NCBI GenBank assembly: GCA_030765325.1
Contig: JAVCCT010000083.1
Span: 1 to 12,419 of the forward strand
From: Candidatus Stygibacter frigidus
Lineage (GTDB): Bacteria; Cloacimonadota; Cloacimonadia; Cloacimonadales; TCS61
Direction of reading: 5' to 3'
DNA: 12,419 nt
This document shows positions 6,295 to 12,419 of this stretch, piece by piece. A program made the position numbers and the translations under genes. The notes under the pieces were generated by a model. It searched no databases. It had not been told where the DNA came from and worked only from the letters and a program-made list of their open reading frames with translations. Position 1 is the first letter of the stretch. The number at the start of each line of letters is the position of its first letter.

Positions 6295-8799
6295 ATGGAT
6301 AGCTTAATTCGCAGATTTCCCCCTGATGAGAGGTTCACAAAGAATATCATGGCAGTTAATGAAGTGCCTGCCAGAGCTGGTGAATATTGCGAAATCCCAT
6401 CTCAATTATCAGATGCAATAAAAGATATCTTGGCAGACAGCAATATCAATAAGCTGTATAGTCATCAGGGAGAAGCCATCAATCAGGCATTAGCTGGTTG
6501 TCATCTGGCAATTGCCACTGGAGTAGCCAGCGGGAAGAGTTTGTGCTATCAATTACCGGTTTTGGATAGCTGGCTGAGAGATAATGAATCCCGCAGTATG
6601 TTCCTGTATCCCACTAAAGCACTTGCGCAGGATCAAAAGCGAGAACTGGCAGAGCTGCTGAGCAGACTGATGGAGATAAGCGGCAAGCCATGTGGCGGGA
6701 TTGGGATCTATGATGGTGACACGCCTGCAAGCCAGCGAAAAATGATCTCTCAAAGGTCTAATTTCATTTTCACAAATCCTGATATGCTGCATTTGGGGAT
6801 AATGCCTCATCACACGCGCTGGGCGAAGTTTTTTAGTAACCTGCGCTATGTGATAATTGATGAAGTGCACACTTATCGAGGGATATTTGGCTCGCATTTC
6901 ACTAACGTTATCCGCAGATTAAAACGAATAGCTGCCTTTTATGGTTCACATCCGCAATTTATCTGCACTTCTGCGACCCTGGCAAATACCAGTCAATTCA
7001 TCACAAAACTAATAGAAGAAGAAGTTCAGGTGATAGATAAAGATGGTTCACCACAAGGAAGAAAGTCCTATGTACTATATAATCCGCCCCTGGTCAATAG
7101 GGAGCTTTCCATTCGCCGATCAGCCATGCTGGAAACAATTGCTCTGGGTGAATATTTTACTGAAACAGATCAGCAGAGCATTATCTTTGCTCACACTCGC
7201 AGAATGGTAGAGCTGATAGTGAGTTATTTACAGCGTAATCTAAAAAATCCTGGCAGTGTACTGGGTTATCGCAGTGGATATCTGGCAAAGCAGCGTCGTG
7301 AGATAGAATCCGAAATGAAAGCTGGTGATATCAACACAGTAGTTGCCACAAGTGCTTTGGAGCTGGGGATAGATGTAGGTGGACTGGATGTGATAGTGAT
7401 CAATGGTTATCCGGGCAGTATTGCCTCCACATTGCAGCAATGGGGTAGAGCTGGGAGGACAGGTGCTGATTCACTGGGAATACTGGTAGCTGGCTCAGAT
7501 CTTATTGATCAATACCTGGTGAAACATCCTGAATACCTATTTAAAGGCATCCCCGAGCAGGCATTGATCAATCCTGATAACCCCTTCATTTTATTGCATC
7601 AATTGGAATGTGCCCTGTTTGAGAAGCCATTCCGCAGCGGAGAAGGGTTTGGTGCACTTACTGGAGCAGAAACTGATCAATATCTTGACCTTTTGCAAAA
7701 ATATGGCAAAGTTCATAAATCAGGTGATAAATATCTCTGGAAATCAGATACCTATCCAGCCAGCAGTATTTCATTGCGCACAACCGGTAGTGGGGAATAT
7801 TTGCTTCAGTGCGAAGGTCTGGTGATTGGTAAAGTAGATGAAGCAAGTGCCTACTGGATGGTTCATCCCCAGGCAGTATATATTCATAATGGGCAGTCAT
7901 ATCTGGTTATGGAACTTGATTTTGAAAAGCATTTAGCGCTATTGGATAATCAACCTCTTGATTATTATACTCAATCTATCAGTAGAACTGATTATGAGCT
8001 ACTGCAGGAAACTGGCAGAGATAAAGAAACAGGGGCAGATAAATATCAGGGACAGGTGCGCGTGGAACGCCAGGTGACAGGATTTAAGCGCATCAAATGG
8101 GGCAGTCAGGAAATACTGGATCAGGCTTCTCTGGAAATGCCGGTTACGGAAATAATTACCATGGCATACTGGTTTAGTCCCACAGATGAGACAATCGAGA
8201 AATTAAAGGTTTCCGGAAACTGGAATAATACGCCTAATCACTATGGTGCCGGCTGGAAGAAGCTGAGTGAAAAGGTAAGATCGCGAGATGGATATGCCTG
8301 CCAGAATTGCGGGATATCGGAAACGGATAAGGCTTTTCATGTACATCATAAAATTCCTTTTAAGCAGTTTGTGAATCGTTATGAGGCAAATAGAGAAAGC
8401 AATCTGATCACACTCTGCCCAACTTGTCACCGTCTGGCGGAGCAGGAAGCTTATGTGCAAAGTAGTCTGGCAGGACTGGGCTGGTTGCTGCAGAATATAG
8501 CTCCTCTTCATCTGATGTGTGACCGCTCAGATATCAGTGTGGACGTGCAGCAAAACAGCAATCTTACTGAAGGCAGACCGGCGGTGATATTCCATGATAC
8601 TGTCCCCGGCGGGATAGGGCTTTCCACCCGCATCTATTCACAACACAAAAAGATATTGGCACAAGCACTGGAAATAGTTAATGGCTGCGAATGCTCAGCA
8701 GGCTGTCCTGCCTGCACTGGACCTGTGGCAGAAAGTGGGGAAGGAGCTAAGGTGAAAGTGAAAGAACTGCTTAAATATCTGGTGGAGACTGATGTTTGA
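6295..8799 (+). CDS. mrfA: MrfA/YprA-family DExH helicase with an inserted HNH nuclease domain
   Basis: This is a superfamily 2 DNA helicase of the MrfA (YprA/Hrq1-like) family. Bacillus subtilis MrfA is a 3'-5' helicase that works with MrfB to remove mitomycin-type lesions independently of UvrABC. Visible marks are the Q-motif-like LYSHQ, Walker A GVASGKS (76-82, Lys81), DEVH (189-192), SAT (226-228), QQWGRAGR (381-388) and a C-terminal DUF1998-type zinc site, C798-x-C800-x3-C804-x2-C807. The protein is 834 residues, about 80 longer than the B. subtilis protein (roughly 750). The excess is an HNH domain at about 643-718, with C669/C672 and C708/C711 as zinc ligands and H685, N703 and H712 as the HNH triad. 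It sits between MAYWFSPTDETIEKL and GLGWLLQNIAPLHLMCD, both normal MrfA-like sequence. It is the first gene of a three-gene operon. The family call is strong; the activity of the HNH domain is inferred. Confidence 0.92.
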   Translation: MDSLIRRFPPDERFTKNIMAVNEVPARAGEYCEIPSQLSDAIKDILADSNINKLYSHQGEAINQALAGCHLAIATGVASGKSLCYQLPVLDSWLRDNESRSMFLYPTKALAQDQKRELAELLSRLMEISGKPCGGIGIYDGDTPASQRKMISQRSNFIFTNPDMLHLGIMPHHTRWAKFFSNLRYVIIDEVHTYRGIFGSHFTNVIRRLKRIAAFYGSHPQFICTSATLANTSQFITKLIEEEVQVIDKDGSPQGRKSYVLYNPPLVNRELSIRRSAMLETIALGEYFTETDQQSIIFAHTRRMVELIVSYLQRNLKNPGSVLGYRSGYLAKQRREIESEMKAGDINTVVATSALELGIDVGGLDVIVINGYPGSIASTLQQWGRAGRTGADSLGILVAGSDLIDQYLVKHPEYLFKGIPEQALINPDNPFILLHQLECALFEKPFRSGEGFGALTGAETDQYLDLLQKYGKVHKSGDKYLWKSDTYPASSISLRTTGSGEYLLQCEGLVIGKVDEASAYWMVHPQAVYIHNGQSYLVMELDFEKHLALLDNQPLDYYTQSISRTDYELLQETGRDKETGADKYQGQVRVERQVTGFKRIKWGSQEILDQASLEMPVTEIITMAYWFSPTDETIEKLKVSGNWNNTPNHYGAGWKKLSEKVRSRDGYACQNCGISETDKAFHVHHKIPFKQFVNRYEANRESNLITLCPTCHRLAEQEAYVQSSLAGLGWLLQNIAPLHLMCDRSDISVDVQQNSNLTEGRPAVIFHDTVPGGIGLSTRIYSQHKKILAQALEIVNGCECSAGCPACTGPVAESGEGAKVKVKELLKYLVETDV

Positions 8800-9976
8800 T
8801 CTGGAAAAGATATTAAAGGATACCTTAGAGGATAAACGCATCAAGAAGGATATATATAAAAATGCTCAAGAGCTGACTGAAGTATTACCGGGAAAATATC
8901 TTAATAAAGCAAATACAGTATATAAAGCTGAATATATCTATCAATTACCTCTTGCTTACGGAAGTAGTCAGTTAACCAGATTTAATATACCAGAAATCAT
9001 CTTAAGCTGGGCAGGGATAGAAAAAGCAGTTCCGCTCAATAAATTATTGTTTTATGACACAGAGACAACGGGCTTGAGCGGAGGAGTGGGCACCTGGGCA
9101 TTTCTCACGGGAATAGGCAGATTTGCGGATGACCAGTTTATAGTAAGTCAATATTTTATGCTTGATCCGGGCAGTGAAGATGAATATCTCAGTGAACTGG
9201 CAAAGGAATTTACTGATGATATTATTCCGGTATCCTTCAATGGGCGCAGCTATGATTCTAACCTATTGAATTCACGGTGCATAATGAATGAGTTGAAGCC
9301 ATTTTTGACCAATCAGCCAGATATAGACCTTTTGTATCTGGCACGCAGATTATGGCGCAAGGAATTAGGCAGGTGCAATCTGGGTTATCTTGAGGAACAG
9401 CTTTTAGGAATTATTCGTGATCCTCAAGATGATCTACCCTCTGAGGATATTCCTGAATTATATTTTGAATATCTGGAAACAGGTGATGCTGGACTGCTGG
9501 ATAGGGCATTTAAGCACAATGTCAGCGATATTATTTCCATGCCGGTACTTTTTGCCTTGATAGCAGAAATGATCAATTCCCAGAAACCTGAGGGTATTGA
9601 TGAATCAGCGCTGGCGCGTTTATATCGTGATCTGGGATATGAGATTGAAGCAGAAGAATGCTTTAAGAAGGGACTTACGGGTAATCATGCAGATATTTGC
9701 CGTGCTCAGCTTTCCTATCTATATAAAAGACAAAATAGACTTTCTGAGGCCATTGCTCTTTGGGAGGAAGCAGCAGAATCTGAGATATATGCACGTATTG
9801 AACTGGCAAAACATGCTGAACATAAGAGCAAAGATTTCTCGGCAGCTCTTGAATGGACTCAGCAGGCAATGAAACTGGCTTATGAGCTGGAATTCGTTGA
9901 TGGCAGGCAGATATTTGAATTGCAGAAACGATTAAACAGGATTAGGCATAAGATTGAGCGGAATATTGACAACTAA
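8792..9976 (+). CDS. mrfB: MrfB/YprB-family DEDDh exonuclease with TPR repeats
   Basis: This is an RNase H-fold 3'-5' exonuclease and the usual partner of MrfA. The catalytic set can be traced: Asp89 and Glu91 in YDTETTGLSGG, Asp155 in SFNGRSYD, and His242/Asp246 in KHNVSDI, i.e. a DEDDh enzyme binding two metal ions. Residues from about 265 to 390 are helical and TPR-like (ALARLYRDLGYEIEAEECF, then RLSEAIALWEEAA, then FSAALEWTQQAM), as in B. subtilis MrfB, and probably serve protein contacts. At 394 residues it is close to the family length (about 410). The ATG at 8792 overlaps the end of mrfA by eight bases and has GGTGGAG at 8781-8787 as ribosome binding site, which implies translational coupling. 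The expected role is degrading DNA exposed or unwound by MrfA during repair. Confidence 0.92.
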   Translation: MFDLEKILKDTLEDKRIKKDIYKNAQELTEVLPGKYLNKANTVYKAEYIYQLPLAYGSSQLTRFNIPEIILSWAGIEKAVPLNKLLFYDTETTGLSGGVGTWAFLTGIGRFADDQFIVSQYFMLDPGSEDEYLSELAKEFTDDIIPVSFNGRSYDSNLLNSRCIMNELKPFLTNQPDIDLLYLARRLWRKELGRCNLGYLEEQLLGIIRDPQDDLPSEDIPELYFEYLETGDAGLLDRAFKHNVSDIISMPVLFALIAEMINSQKPEGIDESALARLYRDLGYEIEAEECFKKGLTGNHADICRAQLSYLYKRQNRLSEAIALWEEAAESEIYARIELAKHAEHKSKDFSAALEWTQQAMKLAYELEFVDGRQIFELQKRLNRIRHKIERNIDN

Positions 9977-12245
9977 ACCAGAGATCAAGGTAAGTGTAAG
10001 GTCGCTGATAGAATTTTATTACCGTCAGGGTGATCTTGACCTGGTCACTTATATGAGTAATAGCCGCATGTTGCAGGGCACCCGTGCTCATCAGAAATTG
10101 CAGAAAAGCAGACCTCCAGAATACGAATCAGAGATATCACTTTCTTATATTAGAGAATCAGATGAGTTCAATTTACTGATCCGCGGTAGAATGGATGGCT
10201 TATACCGCCGGGAAGATGGCATTATTCTGGAAGAGATAAAATCTATCACTCAAGATCCTGATCAGATTGGCGAGCAAAGCTGGCTGCATTGGTGGGGACA
10301 GGCGAAAATTTATGCTGCCATATTCTGTGAGCAGGAGAATCTGGTAAAAATAGACATCCAGCTTGCGCTCTATCATCTGGATAAAAAGAAAGAAACCATT
10401 ATTAAAGAGAGTTTCACATCACTGGAGTTGGAATTATTCTTTGAGCAGGTAATTGGCAAATATCTTATCTGGGCAGCCAGACTCTCAACCCGTCAACAGC
10501 AACGCAATATATCGCTGGAAAAGCTGGAATTTCCTTATTCATCATATCGTAAAGGTCAGCGAAAGATGGCTGTGCAGGTATATAATGCGATCCGTGAGCA
10601 AAGCCAGCTACTGGTGCAGGCTCCCACGGGCATAGGCAAGACCATGGCAGCGATCTTTCCGGCGTTTAAGGCAATAGGAACCGGGTTAGTTGACCGCATA
10701 TTTTATCTTACTGCGCGCACTACTGGTAAAAATATTGCAGCCCAGACAACCGAGATATTGGCAAATCAGGGCTTGGATTGCCGGGCAATAGTGCTCACTT
10801 CCAAAGACCGCATCTGCTTTAATCCCGAAAAAGCCTGTCATCCTGATGATTGCCAGTATGCCAAAGGGTTTTATGATCGTCTGGAAGCAGCGATTGATGA
10901 AGCATTCCCTATCAAAATATATCATCGGGCAACTATTGAGACTATCTGCCGAAAGCATCGCATCTGTCCCTTTGAATTTTCCCTGGATGTGGCGCTTTGG
11001 TGCGACCTGATCATTTGTGATTATAATTATGCCTTTGATCCTCGGGTGTATCTGCGCAGGTTCTTTGAAAATATTGATGAGCGCTATACCTTTCTGGTTG
11101 ATGAAGCACATAATCTGGTGGATAGGGCAAGGGAAATGTTCTCCCGTGAACTGCTTAAAAGCCAGACTCTGGCTGTACGACGTACAATCAAAGGGAAACT
11201 CCCGGAAATATATAAATTGATCAGTAAATTGAATGCCACTTTTCTGGATTATAAAAAGGAAATGGAATCTGCTGAAGAACACAGTCTGGATAAACCTGAT
11301 GCCTTAGAACTTCCCGCAAGAAAATTTATCAAAGGAACTGATAAATGGCTGGCTATTAATCAGCAGACATCATATCGCGCGGAACTGCTGGAATATTATT
11401 TTCTAGTAAATGGCTTTCTCTGGGGACTCGATAATTATAGCAGCAGTTATCGTACGCTGTATCAAAAAGAACGAAGTGAACTGGCAATTAAGCTTTTTTG
11501 CCTTGATCCTGCTGATTCTCTGGCAGAATGCCTTACCCGTAGCAAAAGTGTAATCTTTTTTTCCGCTACTCTTACACCTTTTAATTATTATCAGGAGCTT
11601 TTTGGCTGCCAGCCGGAAGCAAAAACTCTCAATCTTCCGTCTCCCTTCCCTGCTCAGAATCTTACTATCTCAAGGTCAAGAATTCAAACCAGATACCGCA
11701 GCAGAACCCATACAATGGGACAATTAGCTCAATCTATCACTGATTTTCTGGCTCGACAAAAAGGAAATGCTCTGGTATTTTTCCCCAGCTACCGATATTT
11801 ACAGGATGCTCTGGAAATCATCCAGCAAAACGAGCATAAGCATCAATTACTAATTCAGCGATCTGGGATGACAGAACCTGAACGTGATGAATTCCTGGCA
11901 GAATTTCAGAAAGCAGATACGCTTACAGCCGGATTTGCCGTGATGGGTGGTGTGTTTGGCGAAGGTATTGATCTGGTGGGAGATTATCTCACTGCTGCCG
12001 TGATCGTGGGAGTGGGATTGCCCGGAATTGATCTACAGCGAGACCTTATCCGTAATTATTATGAAGATAAGGCAAAAGGGTATGATTATGCTTACACTTT
12101 CCCAGGGTTCACGCGTGTATTGCAGGCAGCCGGAAGAGTTATCCGCACAGAAAATGATATTGGCAGTGTCCTTTTGATAGATGACCGTTTTTTCACCATG
12201 CGCTACCGCCAACTTTTCCCAAAATGGTGGCAACTCACCCGATAA
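9954..12245 (+). CDS. XPD/DinG-like Fe-S helicase with N-terminal PD-(D/E)XK nuclease domain
   Basis: This is a Rad3/XPD-type superfamily 2 helicase; family members move 5'-3' and carry a 4Fe-4S cluster. Residues 1 to about 180 form a RecB/Cas4-like nuclease domain: GTRAHQK (42-48, His46), Asp81 in GRMDG, Glu94-x-Lys96 in LEEIKS, and Q116-x3-Y120. The extra cysteines that ligate iron-sulfur in Cas4 and AddB are absent here. The helicase part has Walker A PTGIGKT (Lys229), four likely cluster cysteines (C288, C295, C300, C338), DEAH (383-386), SATLTP, GEGIDLVGD and QAAGRVIR (724-731). The start is probably TTG at 9954; a TTG at 9966 is possible. The next ATG (residue 34) would cut into the conserved IKVSVRSLIEFYYRQGDLD start, so it is unlikely. 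The gene overlaps mrfB by 23 bases, so all three genes are probably one transcript acting in DNA repair or a related process. I know similar nuclease-helicase fusions from Clostridia, without a settled gene name. Confidence 0.88.
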   Translation: MSGILTTKPEIKVSVRSLIEFYYRQGDLDLVTYMSNSRMLQGTRAHQKLQKSRPPEYESEISLSYIRESDEFNLLIRGRMDGLYRREDGIILEEIKSITQDPDQIGEQSWLHWWGQAKIYAAIFCEQENLVKIDIQLALYHLDKKKETIIKESFTSLELELFFEQVIGKYLIWAARLSTRQQQRNISLEKLEFPYSSYRKGQRKMAVQVYNAIREQSQLLVQAPTGIGKTMAAIFPAFKAIGTGLVDRIFYLTARTTGKNIAAQTTEILANQGLDCRAIVLTSKDRICFNPEKACHPDDCQYAKGFYDRLEAAIDEAFPIKIYHRATIETICRKHRICPFEFSLDVALWCDLIICDYNYAFDPRVYLRRFFENIDERYTFLVDEAHNLVDRAREMFSRELLKSQTLAVRRTIKGKLPEIYKLISKLNATFLDYKKEMESAEEHSLDKPDALELPARKFIKGTDKWLAINQQTSYRAELLEYYFLVNGFLWGLDNYSSSYRTLYQKERSELAIKLFCLDPADSLAECLTRSKSVIFFSATLTPFNYYQELFGCQPEAKTLNLPSPFPAQNLTISRSRIQTRYRSRTHTMGQLAQSITDFLARQKGNALVFFPSYRYLQDALEIIQQNEHKHQLLIQRSGMTEPERDEFLAEFQKADTLTAGFAVMGGVFGEGIDLVGDYLTAAVIVGVGLPGIDLQRDLIRNYYEDKAKGYDYAYTFPGFTRVLQAAGRVIRTENDIGSVLLIDDRFFTMRYRQLFPKWWQLTR

Positions 12246-12265
12246 AATAATCTTATAATTATTTT
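12244..12265 (+). terminator. A+T-rich hairpin after the operon, weak terminator candidate
   Basis: The arm aaaataat (12244-12251) and attatttt (12258-12265) pair perfectly around the loop cttata, ending in four T residues. The stem has no G-C pairs, so it would be weak as an intrinsic terminator. Its place directly at the stop of the last operon gene makes the idea reasonable. It could also act bidirectionally for a gene entering from the right. Confidence 0.35.
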
Positions 12266-12387
12266 CTCCACTTGTAAAGAGTAAGGATGCGGAGTTCTGA
12301 ACGTATTTCGGGCAGGACTTCTGGGATCCGGTAGGGGCTGGGAGGTTTAAACTGTCGTCCAGAAGTCATATCCGGTGTACCGTTCAT
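12259..12387 (-). CDS. Possible small ORF on the minus strand, doubtful
   Basis: A 42-codon frame starts at ATG 12387 (MNGTPDMTSGRQ...) and ends in ...ILTLYKWRK with TAA at 12259-12261. The frame remains open to the right edge of the window, so it could also be the tail of a longer gene. AGGAG precedes the ATG by only two bases, which is too close for a good ribosome binding site. It coincides with the nested repeat, and the peptide segment FKPPS appears in two frames because of the direct repeat. I recognise no family. It is more likely a by-product of the repeat than a gene. Confidence 0.15.
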   Translation of the reverse strand: MNGTPDMTSGRQFKPPSPYRIPEVLPEIRSELRILTLYKWRK

Positions 12388-12393
12388 AACTCC
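12291..12393. repeat. Nested inverted repeat of unknown function
   Basis: An outer pair, ggagttctgaacg (12291-12303) and cgttcataactcc (12381-12393), matches at 12 of 13 positions. It encloses an inner perfect 9-bp pair, gacttctgg (12316-12324) and ccagaagtc (12359-12367). A 20-base direct repeat also occurs at 12336-12355 and 12400-12419 (17 of 20 identical). The block is visibly richer in G+C than its surroundings and reaches the window edge. It may be a dispersed repeat element or a structured RNA. Confidence 0.6.
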
Positions 12394-12419
12394 TGACTTG
12401 GCTGGGTGGTTTGAATTGT

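Noticed and set aside
6295..8799. DISARM defence system because of a DUF1998-type helicase
   Set aside because: No DrmB, DrmC (PLD) or methyltransferase gene is present. The motif order and the MrfB neighbour fit the MrfA repair family.
10686..11282. 198-codon minus-strand frame inside the third operon gene
   Set aside because: It lies opposite the iron-sulfur and DEAH region of a clearly conserved helicase, has no recognisable domain and no separate signals. It is an antisense shadow.
9954..12245. Cas3 or Cas4 protein because of the nuclease-helicase combination
   Set aside because: The helicase is XPD/DinG-like with iron-sulfur cysteines, not Cas3, and the nuclease lacks the Cas4 cysteine set. 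No CRISPR context exists.

Overview
The window looks like chromosomal DNA of an A+T-rich, uncultured, anaerobe-like bacterium. The C-terminal dockerin-type repeats, the carboxypeptidase-regulatory-like and fibronectin-like modules of the large secreted protein, and the recurring intergenic repeat with an 'accacagac...cacggac' core remind me most of Cloacimonadota (WWE1). That assignment is an inference from memory, not something the sequence proves.

Region 1 (1-1430) is the RT and template end of a diversity-generating retroelement (DGR). It has a DGR-class reverse transcriptase (motifs GNLTSQ and YMDD). Its reading frame runs out of frame through a template repeat (TR), which in another frame spells a C-type-lectin/FGE-like variable-region signature (RVLRGGSW, then Asn-rich blocks, then NNNIGFR). 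Two perfect inverted repeats follow. No variable-region copy, target protein or Avd accessory gene is visible in the window, so these probably lie to the left of position 1 or elsewhere in the genome.

Region 2 (1431-6294) holds a very large secreted multidomain protein. It has an N-terminal signal peptide, a carboxypeptidase-regulatory-like domain, several fibronectin/Ig-like modules and a C-terminal dockerin-like repeat pair. It is split into two reading frames (1595-3142 and 3139-5988) by what looks like a one-base frameshift near 2995-3060. Copies of the intergenic repeat lie on both sides of the gene, and two copies after it face each other as a long inverted repeat.

Region 3 (about 6237-12270) is a tightly overlapping three-gene DNA-processing operon behind a reasonable sigma-70-like promoter. 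It encodes: (i) an MrfA/YprA-family DExH helicase with an intact HNH nuclease domain inserted into its C-terminal zinc-binding region; (ii) an MrfB/YprB-family DEDDh exonuclease with TPR repeats; and (iii) an XPD/DinG-like iron-sulfur helicase with an N-terminal PD-(D/E)XK nuclease domain. In Bacillus subtilis, MrfA and MrfB form a UvrABC-independent repair pathway for mitomycin-type lesions. Here the pair appears extended by an HNH active site and by a second helicase-nuclease.

Region 4 (12244-12419) contains an A+T-rich hairpin after the operon, then an unusual nested inverted/direct repeat block that runs off the window.
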